41,578 bases of DNA from CAZCEC01 sp964497615 (GTDB lineage: Bacteria; Chloroflexota; Anaerolineae; Anaerolineales; UBA6663): assembly GCA_964497615.1 (NCBI GenBank), contig CAZCEC010000059.1, forward strand, positions 1 to 41,578. Direction: 5' to 3'. The notes under the pieces were generated by a model. That model was given only the letters and a program-made list of their open reading frames with translations, made no database searches and was not told where the DNA came from. The first letter of the stretch is position 1. Every line of letters starts with the position of its first letter. The position numbers and the translations under genes were made by a program. Positions 24,352 through 32,359 of the stretch are shown here, in pieces.

Positions 24352-26085
24352 CTAGGCGGCGGGGGCGGAGCGGACGAAGCCCTTGGCGATGAGGTGGTCG
24401 AGGATGCGGCGGGCGTTGGTCTCCGGGGTGGACTGGGTGGTTTCGAGGGTAAGCTCCGGGTTGACGGGCGTTTCGTAGGGGTCGTCGATGCCGGTGAAGC
24501 CCTTGATCTCGCCGCGGCGGGCCTGGGCGTACATGCCCTTCACGTCGCGGGCCTCGCAGACCTCCAGCGGGGTGTCCACGAACACTTCCACAAAGTGGCC
24601 GGCGCCGACCAGGTTGCGGGCATCCTGGCGGGTGGCGCGGTAGGGGCTGACGGCGGCGCAGATGACCAGGCCGCCGTGGCGCACGATCTCCGAGGCGACG
24701 AAGCCGATGCGGCGGATGTTGGCGTCGCGGTCTTCCTTGCTGAAACCGAGGCCCTTGGAGAGGTGGGTGCGGACGACGTCGCCGTCGAGGACGGTGACCT
24801 GGCGGCCGTGCTCCAGCAGCATGACGGTCAGGATTTCGGCGGTGGTGGATTTGCCGGAGCCGCTGAGGCCGGTGAACCAGATGCAGGCGCCCTGGCGGTG
24901 GCGGGGCGGGAAGGTGTCGGCCAGGATGTCGGCCACCTCGGGGCGGGTGAACCAGGCCGGCAGGGCGCGGCCGGCGCTGAGGTAGTCGTCGCGCACCTGG
25001 GTACCGGAGATAGAGGCAACCGGCGCATTGGCTGAGACCTTCGAGACCTCCTCGTAACGTTCCTCTTCAGGCAGGTATACCAATTCGCGGAAAGGGACCA
25101 TGCCGACGCCTAACTCGGGGCCAAGTTGGGCGACGAGTTCTTGCGCGTCGTAGGGGCCGTAGAAGGGCTTCCCGGTAGAGTCCTTGCCGGGGCTGGCGTG
25201 GTCGCGCCCGACGATGAGGTGGTTGGCGCCGTAGTTGCGGCGGATAAGGGCGTGCCAGACGGCCTCGCGCGGGCCGGCCATGCGCATGGCCAGGGGGAGC
25301 AGGGCCAGGAGGATGCGGCCGGGATCGTAGTAGCGCTCGGCCAGGGCCTTGTAGGCGCGGACGCGGGTGAAGTGGTCCACATCGCCGGGCTTGGTGAGGC
25401 CGACCACGGGGTGCAGGAGCAGGACGCCGTTGACTTCCTCGGCGGCGCGCTTGGTGAGCTCCTCGTGGGCGCGGTGGAGGGGGTTGCGGGTCTGGAAGGC
25501 GACGACGTTGGGGTTGCCGAGGGCTTCGAGGCGGGCGCGGGTCTGCGCGGGGGTGAGGCGCAGTTCGCGGAAGTCGTAGCGATAGGGCAGGGCCAGGACG
25601 CGCAGGCGGCCGGAGAGGTTGAGCTTGCCCCAGCGCTGCATCTCGGCGACGAGGGGGTGGCGCAGGTCGGTGGTGCCAAAGACGTGCCGGGCGGCCTCGG
25701 CGCGGTCCCACGCGTAGAGTTCTTCGACGGTCAGGACGGCCAGCAGTTCGTTCTTGGCGCTGCGCAAGGCGATCTCGGCGTCGAGCTTGAGGCCGTCGAA
25801 CGGGTCCACGGGCAGGGTGACGGGGATGGGGAAGACCAGGCCGTTGGCGAGGCGCATGTTGGCGACGACGGACTCGTAGTCGGCGCGGCCCATGAAGCGG
25901 TCGAGGGGCGAGAAGGCGCCAGTGGCGAGGAGCTCCAGGTCGCAGGCGCCGCGCTCGGAGACTTGTAGGGACGGGAGGCGGTTGGCACGGGCGGCCAGTT
26001 CGGCGGCGGCGGGGCCAGTTTCGATGAGGTCCACCAACGTGCCGCCATAGGGCGGGTTGAGGGTGGCGGGGGATGGGGCGATCAA
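24352..26085 (-). CDS. sat: Bifunctional sulfate adenylyltransferase / adenylylsulfate kinase
   Basis: 577 residues from a TTG at 26085, chosen because AAGGAG lies seven bases upstream and the family start (PPYGGTLVDL) follows. It activates sulfate to APS and then to PAPS in the cytosol, feeding assimilation or sulfation. The ATP sulfurylase part (1-~390) has QTRNPLHRAH (198-207), VGRDHASPGKD (292-302) and ISGTQVRDD (359-367). The APS kinase part (~397-577) has the P-loop GLSGSGKST (406-414), LDGDVVR and GFSKEDRDANIRRIGFVA. Both sets of motifs look intact, so both activities are expected, unlike fungal forms whose kinase domain is regulatory. No APS/PAPS reductase gene is in the window. The leader contains two copies of GTGTCACGTGGCA. 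Confidence 0.95.
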   Translation of the reverse strand: MIAPSPATLNPPYGGTLVDLIETGPAAAELAARANRLPSLQVSERGACDLELLATGAFSPLDRFMGRADYESVVANMRLANGLVFPIPVTLPVDPFDGLKLDAEIALRSAKNELLAVLTVEELYAWDRAEAARHVFGTTDLRHPLVAEMQRWGKLNLSGRLRVLALPYRYDFRELRLTPAQTRARLEALGNPNVVAFQTRNPLHRAHEELTKRAAEEVNGVLLLHPVVGLTKPGDVDHFTRVRAYKALAERYYDPGRILLALLPLAMRMAGPREAVWHALIRRNYGANHLIVGRDHASPGKDSTGKPFYGPYDAQELVAQLGPELGVGMVPFRELVYLPEEERYEEVSKVSANAPVASISGTQVRDDYLSAGRALPAWFTRPEVADILADTFPPRHRQGACIWFTGLSGSGKSTTAEILTVMLLEHGRQVTVLDGDVVRTHLSKGLGFSKEDRDANIRRIGFVASEIVRHGGLVICAAVSPYRATRQDARNLVGAGHFVEVFVDTPLEVCEARDVKGMYAQARRGEIKGFTGIDDPYETPVNPELTLETTQSTPETNARRILDHLIAKGFVRSAPAA

Positions 26086-26107
26086 CAGAAGACTCCTTGG
26101 ATGGTGA

Positions 26108-26155
26108 GTGTCACGTGGCAAGCGTCAAGTGCCAGGTGTCAGGTGTCACGTGGCA
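26108..26155 (-). repeat. 13-bp direct repeats in the leader of the Sat-APS kinase gene
   Basis: GTGTCACGTGGCA occurs at 26108-26120 and 26143-26155; its core TCACGTGGCA is near-palindromic (CACGTG), and a degenerate copy (CAAGTGCCAGGTGTC) lies between them. It lies 20-70 nt upstream of the start codon, in the right place for an operator, but similar strings elsewhere suggest a dispersed repeat. Confidence 0.5.
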
Positions 26156-26235
26156 CGGGCTCAAACGTATGAGAGCGGCATTATAGCGGGTGAAGGGGGA
26201 TTGGGGATGGCCTGGAACGGGGCGGGTGTGGCGGG

Positions 26236-27255
26236 CTAGGCGGGGACGGAGTGAATGCCGAGGGAGGCGAGGTAGGCGAGGATGGCCTGCGGGTCGACGT
26301 GCTGGTCGGGGGGGATGAGGCCGCGGGGGGAGAAGCGGCCCTCGACGAGGGCGCGGGCGGCGAGGACGGCGGGGGCGATGGGGGTGAAGTAGCCGTTCTC
26401 GGCGGCGATGAGGGCGCGGCGGACGACGCGGCCATCGGGGCCCTCGACCTCGAAGGCGAGGCAGCCGGTGGGGGAGCCGAGGGCGCGGGCGAAGCGCAGG
26501 CCGAGGCCCAGCATCCGCGCGGCCAGCAGCCAGACGGGACGGGAGCGGGCGGCGAGGCTGAAGTAGAGGTTGAGTAAAGGGACGCGACTGTCCACGTAGA
26601 AGTCCACGGTGCGGAGGCTGGGCCAGCGGCGGGGCAGGGTGACGGCATCGGCGGTCTCGAACAGGTAGCCACGCGTGCGGCCGATGGGGGGCGGCATGGT
26701 GAAGGCGTGCGTATCGCGCCAGCCGGTGCGCCGGGTGAGCGCGCCATCGCGGATGACGAAGACGGGCTGGCCGACGGAGCGCAGGAGGGAAGCGCCGCTG
26801 CCGGGGGTGGAGGCGTAGCGGGCGGCGGGGGCCAGGCAGCCGGTGACGCGCACGGGCGCCTCGATACCGCTGAGGCGGACGCAGGCGGCGCTGATGGCGG
26901 AGACGGAACTGCACGCGGTGAGGACGCGGATGCCGGCGGCGGCGATGCGGGGTTCGAGAGCGAGCAGGCGGGCGACGTAAGCGCGGCTGTCGGCGATGTC
27001 CACCAGGTCGCAGCCAATCTCAATCGCGGCCTCGACGAGGGCGGTGGTGCGTTCCTGGAAGGGGCCGACGGTATCGAGGAGCACGTCGCCGGGGCGGAGG
27101 GCGGCGCGCAGGGAGACGGGGTCTTCCACGTCAAGCTGAACGTCGAGGCCGGGGCGCCGGGCGGCGGCGAGGGGCTGGAGGCCGTCGGCGCGGAGGCGGA
27201 GGAGGGCGGCGCGGCCAAAGAAGCCGTGGGCGCCGAGGACGAGGAGGCGGGGCAT
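26236..27255 (-). CDS. Saccharopine dehydrogenase-like NAD(P)-binding protein
   Basis: 339 residues from the ATG at 27255; no clear ribosome site, and the larger open frame upstream is not homologous. The Rossmann start PRLLVLGAHGFFGRAALLRL fits the saccharopine dehydrogenase NADP-binding fold. DVLLDTVGPFQERTTALVEA and GCDLVDIADSRAYVARL are the next typical elements. The remainder lacks a recognised catalytic signature and is predicted soluble with a hydrophobic stretch at LLNLYFSLAARSRPVWLLAARML, which may be peripheral to the membrane as in the trans-acting enoyl reductase/MSMEG-type relatives. Exact substrate unknown. A repeat-rich 139-nt gap separates it from the polytopic gene upstream on the same strand. 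Confidence 0.8.
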   Translation of the reverse strand: MPRLLVLGAHGFFGRAALLRLRADGLQPLAAARRPGLDVQLDVEDPVSLRAALRPGDVLLDTVGPFQERTTALVEAAIEIGCDLVDIADSRAYVARLLALEPRIAAAGIRVLTACSSVSAISAACVRLSGIEAPVRVTGCLAPAARYASTPGSGASLLRSVGQPVFVIRDGALTRRTGWRDTHAFTMPPPIGRTRGYLFETADAVTLPRRWPSLRTVDFYVDSRVPLLNLYFSLAARSRPVWLLAARMLGLGLRFARALGSPTGCLAFEVEGPDGRVVRRALIAAENGYFTPIAPAVLAARALVEGRFSPRGLIPPDQHVDPQAILAYLASLGIHSVPA

Positions 27256-27269
27256 CAGTCGTACATTAC

Positions 27270-27352
27270 CACGAAGACACGAAGGGCACGAAGGGTCACG
27301 AAGACAAAAAAGAATGAGAAGGAGAAAGAGAAAAACAGAGACAAAGACAAGA
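27270..27352 (+). repeat. CACGAAG repeat and adjoining purine-rich tract
   Basis: Four CACGAAG units (27270-27305) are followed by about 50 nt of almost pure purine on the + strand (AAAAAAGAATGAGAAGGAGA and onward). Composition differs sharply from the GC-rich surroundings. It fills the gap between the two - strand genes. Confidence 0.7.
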
Positions 27353-27394
27353 AGCGGCCGGTGGACTTGGGCACGGGCAAGCGGGAACGAACGT

Positions 27395-28456
27395 CTATGC
27401 GGGCAGCGGGTTGGAAGGCGTGGGGTGCAACTCGCGGCGGGCGGTGAACCAGCCGAAGACGGCGCAGAAGGGGACAAAGAGGGCCATGAGGGCCGCGCCG
27501 GAGAATACCTGGACTGGGGCGCTGTCGAGGAGGGTGGCGAGGCTGAGGGCGAGGCCGGCCAGCCAGGCGGCCCAGGCCCAGAGGCGCAGGGGGCGGCTGA
27601 GCCAGGGGGTGGCGAGGGTGAGGGTGAGGCCGGCCAGGGTGTACAGGCCGTTGGCAGCGCCGCCGGTGAGCAGGGAGGCGGGGCGGTGAAGGGCGGCCAT
27701 ACGCTCGGGCAGCCAGGCGATGAGGAGTGACTCGCCCAGGAGGTCGCAGACGAGGCCCAAGGCGGCGAGGCCAAGGGCAAAGTGGGCGATGGCGGGACGG
27801 GGGAGGCGGGCGCCCCACCAGGCGTAGAAGCCCAGCAGGCTGAGGGCGGCCAGCATCCACAGGAGCCAGCCCGCGCGCCAGGCCAGGGGGTGGGCGGCGA
27901 TATAGGCGGCGCGGAGGGCGAGGTCGCCGCCGGCCTCGGTGCCGGGGCGGAGGACGAGGAGGAGGGCGAGGCCGGCGAGGCCATTGACGAAGGCGCAGGC
28001 ATAGGGGGCGGAGGCGCGCAGCCGGGGGGCGAGGCGCGCTTCTTCTATTAAGAAGAGGGTGAAGGGCAGCCACCAGATCAGGTCGTTGAAAACGATGAGG
28101 CTGAAGGTGCGCAGGGGCCACTCGCCGGAGGCGACGGTGAAGAGCCAGCCGAGCGGGCCGAGCACCTTGCCCAGCAGGCCGAGGGCGACGAGCGGGGCGG
28201 CCCGGTCGAGGCGCAGGGCGGCGTAAGCGTAGGCCAGGCCATAGACGCCGACGACCATGCCCAGGCAGCGCCAAATGGCGGGGTAGAGCGGCAGGGCGAG
28301 GCCGAAGAGGGAAAAGAAGGATTGCGGCCAGAAGCCGGCCCAGGCGCCAAAGGCGAGGTTGTAAAGGGCGGCCAGGAGCAGGATGGCGCGATACAGGCGG
28401 GCGCGGTAGGGGTCGAGGCCGAGGGGGGTGGTGAGGAACGGGCGGGCGAGGCGCAT
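27395..28456 (-). CDS. Polytopic integral membrane protein, function unknown
   Basis: 353 residues from the ATG at 28456, with a TATAAT box 13 nt upstream and no ribosome site, suggesting a nearly leaderless mRNA. About ten hydrophobic segments cover most of the chain. Arg-rich loops (AYAALRLDRAAPL, EEARLAPRLRAS) suggest cytosolic loops. I do not recognise the family; the first third (LYNLAFGAWAGFWPQSFFSL, LGMVVGVYGLAYAYAA) resembles small four-helix proteins often annotated as DUF membrane proteins. No catalytic motif is visible. Divergent from the beta-lactamase-like gene. Confidence 0.75.
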   Translation of the reverse strand: MRLARPFLTTPLGLDPYRARLYRAILLLAALYNLAFGAWAGFWPQSFFSLFGLALPLYPAIWRCLGMVVGVYGLAYAYAALRLDRAAPLVALGLLGKVLGPLGWLFTVASGEWPLRTFSLIVFNDLIWWLPFTLFLIEEARLAPRLRASAPYACAFVNGLAGLALLLVLRPGTEAGGDLALRAAYIAAHPLAWRAGWLLWMLAALSLLGFYAWWGARLPRPAIAHFALGLAALGLVCDLLGESLLIAWLPERMAALHRPASLLTGGAANGLYTLAGLTLTLATPWLSRPLRLWAWAAWLAGLALSLATLLDSAPVQVFSGAALMALFVPFCAVFGWFTARRELHPTPSNPLPA

Positions 28457-28469
28457 GGGGATCGAGAGG

Positions 28470-28497
28470 ATTATATCGCCGGGGAGATAGTTCTCAC
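28470..28497 (-). promoter_or_regulatory. Putative sigma70-type promoter of the polytopic membrane protein gene
   Basis: Reading the - strand, GTGAGA (28497-28492) and a perfect TATAAT (28475-28470) are 16 nt apart. Transcription would start about six bases before the ATG at 28456, a nearly leaderless arrangement. Confidence 0.5.
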
Positions 28498-28558
28498 TTT
28501 CGGGGGATGGTGGGGGGCGGGATGGCGGTTATCGTGGACGAAACTGGGAGGCAAGGCG

Positions 28559-29746
28559 ATGAAGACATGGCTGATCCGAGGCGGGGCGGCGCTGGCGGGA
28601 CTGATCGGACTGCTGCTGGCGGTGTGGCTGGGGGCGCATCTGTTTACGGCGAACTCGCAGATTGCACGGGCGGTGGCGTGGCTAGACTCGGATATCGCGG
28701 ACTACCAGAAGTTTCCGGCGCGGGCGGTGGAGAATGCCGCGCCGGCTTTTTACTTCCGAACGCCCACGGCGGAGGAGGCCGCGCGCTACGCCACCGCCCT
28801 GGAGACCCTGACCTATTGGCGGGGCGGGGAGCCGGTGACCGGCGAATTGGAGGCCGTGCTGCAAAAGACCGACACGGTGGCGTTCCTGGTGATCAAGGAC
28901 GATGCGCTGCTGTACGAGGGCTACTTGCAGGGGCACGGGCATGACTCCATCGTGACGTCATTCTCGATGGCGAAGTCGTTCGACTCGGCGCTGGTGGGCG
29001 TGGCGCTGGCGGAGGGCTACTTCGGCAACGTGGACGACCCGATCACCCTGTACGTGCCGGAGTTGATGGAAACGGATGCCCGCTATCAGCACATCTCGCT
29101 GCGGCATTTGCTGACGATGGCCTCGGGCATCCGCTACGAGGAAGGCGGGCTGCCGTGGAGCGACGACGCGGCGACGTACTACGCGCCGGACCTGCGGGCG
29201 GTGGCGGTGAGTAGTCCCATCATCGGAGAGCCAGGGCGGGAATTTCACTACAACAACTTTCACCCGCTGCTGATCGGGCTGGCGCTGGAGCGGGCCACGG
29301 GGCGGCCGGTGGCGCAGTATCTGCAAGAGAAAATCTGGCGGCCGCTGGGGATGGAGGCGCCGGGCTCGTGGAGCCTGGACAGCGAGGCGAGCGGGTTCGA
29401 GAAGATGGAGAGCGGGATCAACGGCCGGGCGATTGACTTCGCCAAGTTCGGGCGGCTGTTCCTGAACCGAGGCAACTGGGAGGGGACGCAGCTCATCCCG
29501 GCGGAGTGGGTGGACGAGTCCACGCGGCTGGACACGACGACGGACCCGGCGGCGGAGTACCAGTACTTCTGGTGGGTGAACCCGGCCGCGCCGGGGCACT
29601 ACCTGGCGGCGGGCAAGCATGGCCAATACATCTACATCGCGCCGGAGCTGGACCTGGTGATGGTCCGGTTTGGGCAGACGGACCCATTTGGGCACTGGCG
29701 GGAGACGTTCGCGGACCTGGCGGAGAGGCTGGCGGAAGCAGAGTAG
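28559..29746 (+). CDS. Serine beta-lactamase-like hydrolase, membrane-anchored
   Basis: 395 residues from the ATG at 28559, with GGGAGG nine bases upstream; the longer frame from 28322 overlaps the divergent gene. One N-terminal membrane segment (8-28) anchors a periplasmic or external domain. The class C/esterase-type active site shows SMAK (S136-K139) and YNN (Y231-N233); the third motif appears as HGQ (354-356) in place of KTG. Such proteins act as beta-lactamases, D-aminopeptidases or esterases. SLRHLLTMASGI and GRPVAQYLQEKIWRPLGM are typical family segments. It is the first gene of a long co-oriented cluster, 174 nt upstream of a lipoprotein gene. Fold and active site firm; substrate unknown. 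Confidence 0.92.
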   Translation: MKTWLIRGGAALAGLIGLLLAVWLGAHLFTANSQIARAVAWLDSDIADYQKFPARAVENAAPAFYFRTPTAEEAARYATALETLTYWRGGEPVTGELEAVLQKTDTVAFLVIKDDALLYEGYLQGHGHDSIVTSFSMAKSFDSALVGVALAEGYFGNVDDPITLYVPELMETDARYQHISLRHLLTMASGIRYEEGGLPWSDDAATYYAPDLRAVAVSSPIIGEPGREFHYNNFHPLLIGLALERATGRPVAQYLQEKIWRPLGMEAPGSWSLDSEASGFEKMESGINGRAIDFAKFGRLFLNRGNWEGTQLIPAEWVDESTRLDTTTDPAAEYQYFWWVNPAAPGHYLAAGKHGQYIYIAPELDLVMVRFGQTDPFGHWRETFADLAERLAEAE

Positions 29747-29812
29747 CGGCGGTCTATCCTTCGTCGGACGGCGGGGGGCGGGTTGACGCGTAGGCTAAGG
29801 GCGGTTGGGTTT

Positions 29813-29831
29813 GGCGGGCCTAAAGCCCGCC
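29813..29831 (+). repeat. Short inverted repeat GGCGGGC...GCCCGCC
   Basis: Arms 29813-29819 and 29825-29831 with loop CTAAA, followed by GCTACGG. It resembles the GCATAAAGC...CGCTACGAGG repeats elsewhere. Two further GGCGGGCC-like segments follow to about 29890. It fills the gap between the beta-lactamase-like and lipoprotein genes. Confidence 0.5.
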
Positions 29832-29920
29832 GCTACGGTGTGCCGGGGACAGGTTCGGCGGGCCGCTTCGCAGGGGCCCGCCGCCGCAACTGTGGGAAGG
29901 GCATAGAAGAGGTGAGCAAG

Positions 29921-31330
29921 ATGAAGGCGCTGCGCATGGGACTGGGGATGTGCGTGCTGGCACTGGCGGCATGCGTGCCGGGCGAAGCAACGCCGGCGCC
30001 CACGCGCGAGGCCGTGACGCCGACGCCGGAGATCTTCATGCCGCTGGACCCGTCGCCGACGCCATCGGGCAGCACGCTGCCGATAACCTGCCAGATCACG
30101 GACCTGCCGGTCTATATCAATGAAGCCGGCGGCTACTGCTTCGCTTACCCGGCCGGGTTTGAGGCCGAAGACGGCTGGGCGGGTGAAGGCTCAGTGAGCA
30201 TCCTGGGGCCGGCGCTGGATGGCGGGCTGGAGCCGGCGCGGGCCAGCCTGGGCCTCGCCGTGCAGGCGGTGCCAGCGGGGAGCGTGCTGGCCGGGCTGGT
30301 GGATGGCTACCTGGCGCAGGCGGAATTCCAGAACCTGCCGCAGCCCCTTGAGCGCACGGCCACGCGGCTGGCGGATGAACCAGCGGAGCAACTGGACGGG
30401 GTGCCGGGGCGGCTGAGCAGCCGGGTAATCATGGCGTTGCACGGCGAAACCCTGTTCACACTGCGCTATCAACCCATCGACGCGGAGGCGGCGCGGGCCG
30501 ACCTGGAAGCGTTGTTCCAGACGGTGAGCGGGTCGTTTGCGTTCACCGGGGAGGGAGTGCTGGCGCGGACCGAAGCGGACCGGCGGACGGTGAGTTGGTT
30601 TGAGTTCGGCGAGACCTTTGAGATGGACTACGACGGGCGGCTGGCACCGTGGGTGGAGGCGGGCACGAGGGCGGCGGCCCCCATGAATGGCGGAGGGCTG
30701 TGGGCCGAAGCGCACCCAGCGTACGCGCAATTCCGGTTCCTGGGCGTGTTGGGCGGGCAGCCCTACGACCTGCCGCTGCTGCCATTTGAGAACCGGACGG
30801 CGCAGGTGCGGGTGTTCCAGACGGCGGACTTCGCGGGGTATGCGGTGGGAGACTACCGCGACTTCGCGGCGCAATGGGCGGGGCTGCAAAACCTGTTGAC
30901 TGCCGGGGTGAACCCGGAGCAGTGCGCGGCGCCGCTGGCCGAGCCGGACGCGGGCCTGCCGATGGTGCCGTGGATCTACGCGGAGCAGGTGTTTTGTGCG
31001 CAGCCGCTGGAGGTGGCGTTTGGCGGCGGGCGGGGCGTGCGCTACCTGACCTTCTACGCGCAGGATGACAGCCCGGCGCTGGAGCACCAGGTGTTCTACG
31101 CCTTCCAGGGGCAGAGCGACGACGGGCGGTTCTACGTGGCGGCGTTCTTTCCAGTGCGGACGGGCATCTTTCCCGCGGAGCCGCCGGAGGGGTTGGCTGT
31201 GCCGGACCCCAACTACCTGACGACGCTGACGGAGCAGGTGCGGCTGCTGAACGGCCAGCCGGGCGAGTCCATGACGCCGCCGCTGGCTGAATTGGATGCG
31301 TGGGTCGCCTCGCTGCGCTTTGGGCAGTGA
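29921..31330 (+). CDS. Lipoprotein of unknown function
   Basis: 469 residues from the ATG at 29921, with ribosome site GAGGTGAG; a GTG three codons earlier is an alternative. The signal peptide ends in the lipobox LAAC (C18), followed by a Thr/Pro/Glu-rich spacer (~20-55). It should be anchored to the outer face of the membrane. The body has two similar-sized halves. The first half begins YCFAYPAGFEAEDG, a pattern seen in lipoproteins annotated as PsbP-like or 'DUF' surface proteins; the second is rich in Tyr, Phe and Asp. I recognise no enzyme motif. It lies upstream of an SRPBCC membrane-protein gene, 25 nt between, with a good ribosome site there, so co-transcription is likely. Confidence 0.8.
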   Translation: MKALRMGLGMCVLALAACVPGEATPAPTREAVTPTPEIFMPLDPSPTPSGSTLPITCQITDLPVYINEAGGYCFAYPAGFEAEDGWAGEGSVSILGPALDGGLEPARASLGLAVQAVPAGSVLAGLVDGYLAQAEFQNLPQPLERTATRLADEPAEQLDGVPGRLSSRVIMALHGETLFTLRYQPIDAEAARADLEALFQTVSGSFAFTGEGVLARTEADRRTVSWFEFGETFEMDYDGRLAPWVEAGTRAAAPMNGGGLWAEAHPAYAQFRFLGVLGGQPYDLPLLPFENRTAQVRVFQTADFAGYAVGDYRDFAAQWAGLQNLLTAGVNPEQCAAPLAEPDAGLPMVPWIYAEQVFCAQPLEVAFGGGRGVRYLTFYAQDDSPALEHQVFYAFQGQSDDGRFYVAAFFPVRTGIFPAEPPEGLAVPDPNYLTTLTEQVRLLNGQPGESMTPPLAELDAWVASLRFGQ

Positions 31331-31355
31331 AGGGACTGAAGCTAAGGAGAACAGG

Positions 31356-32288
31356 ATGAATGCACGTACACGCTGGCTGAGGCTGTTGGCGGGGGTGGGA
31401 GTCCTGACGGTGGTGCTGGTGGTGACGTTCGGCGTTGCGCTAGCCGCCATCCCCACGTGGGGGGCTGCGCCGGGGGAGGCGCTGACACGACTGCCGGGGG
31501 ATGAGCTGGCACCCCGGCCGCTGCTCAACTGGACGAACGTCATCGAGATCGATGCGCCGCCGAGCGCGGTGTGGCCGTGGATCGCGCAGTTGGGCGACAC
31601 GCGGGGCGGGTTCTACAGCTACACCTTCATTGAGGACCGGGTGGGGGCCATCACTGGCGCGGCCGATTACGACGTGGACTACGAGAATGCCAACCAGATC
31701 ATGCCGGAGTGGCAGCACCCGAGGCTGGGCGACCAGATCATCCAGGGGATGCTGAAGGTGAAGTCAGTTGCGCCGGGCGAGTATCTGCTGGCGGACATGG
31801 TGGACCCCAAGGACATGCAGTGGGTGTGGATGTGGAAGCTGCTGCCGCACAACGGCGGCGAGCAGACGCGGCTGCTGGTGCGGTTCCGCATTCAATTGGC
31901 GGCGGAGGGCGACAACCCGATGCTGACCAGCATGATGACGGTGGGTGGTTTTGTGATGCAGCAGCGGATGCTGCACGGGATCAAGGTGCGGGCCGAGGGC
32001 GCGGGCGAGCCGGCCGGCATCGAGTTGGTGGAAGTCCTGCTGTGGCTGACGACGCTGGCGGTGGCGGCGGCTGGGGCGGTGCTCTTCCTGGCGCAGCGCG
32101 AGTGGCGCTGGCCGCTGGCGGTGGCGGTGACGGGCACGGCGGTGCTGGTGGCGTTTACGTTCATCCAGCCTGCGATCTGGGTGCGGGTGCTGGCGAATGC
32201 GGTGCTGCTGGCGGGCTTGTGGTGGGGCTATCAGCCGGCGGCGGGCCGGCGCCACCTGAGGCTCCGGCCGCAGGCGATGGCGCGGTAA
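31356..32288 (+). CDS. SRPBCC-type membrane protein
   Basis: 310 residues from the ATG at 31356, with AAGGAG six to seven bases upstream. An N-terminal membrane segment (~8-32) is followed by a START/SRPBCC-like domain (~55-225; WTNVIEIDAPPSAVWPWIAQ and RGGFYSYTFIED are its landmarks). Three hydrophobic segments follow near the C-terminus. Such domains bind hydrophobic ligands; here the pocket would lie outside the cytosol, anchored at both ends. It follows the lipoprotein gene by 25 nt; a 71-nt gap with a repeat hairpin follows before the CPBP-like gene. Confidence 0.8.
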   Translation: MNARTRWLRLLAGVGVLTVVLVVTFGVALAAIPTWGAAPGEALTRLPGDELAPRPLLNWTNVIEIDAPPSAVWPWIAQLGDTRGGFYSYTFIEDRVGAITGAADYDVDYENANQIMPEWQHPRLGDQIIQGMLKVKSVAPGEYLLADMVDPKDMQWVWMWKLLPHNGGEQTRLLVRFRIQLAAEGDNPMLTSMMTVGGFVMQQRMLHGIKVRAEGAGEPAGIELVEVLLWLTTLAVAAAGAVLFLAQREWRWPLAVAVTGTAVLVAFTFIQPAIWVRVLANAVLLAGLWWGYQPAAGRRHLRLRPQAMAR

Positions 32289-32298
32289 AGCGGTTTCC

Positions 32299-32321
32299 GA
32301 GACGGGACGCCGCCCCGTCTC
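32299..32321. repeat. GAGACGGG...CCCGTCTC inverted repeat
   Basis: Perfect 8-bp arms (32299-32306 and 32314-32321) with a 7-nt loop, followed by AC. It belongs to the same style of GTAGAG...CTCTAC repeats as 8717-8752. It lies in the gap before the CPBP-like gene. Confidence 0.55.
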
Positions 32322-32359
32322 TACATGATCCGCAGAAGCCGCGCGAAAGGAGAGGCTAG

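Noticed and set aside
26236..28002. Fusion of the saccharopine dehydrogenase-like gene with upstream sequence
   Set aside because: The upstream part is a frame shadow of the polytopic membrane protein gene and the repeat tract; the Rossmann domain starts precisely at the ATG at 27255.
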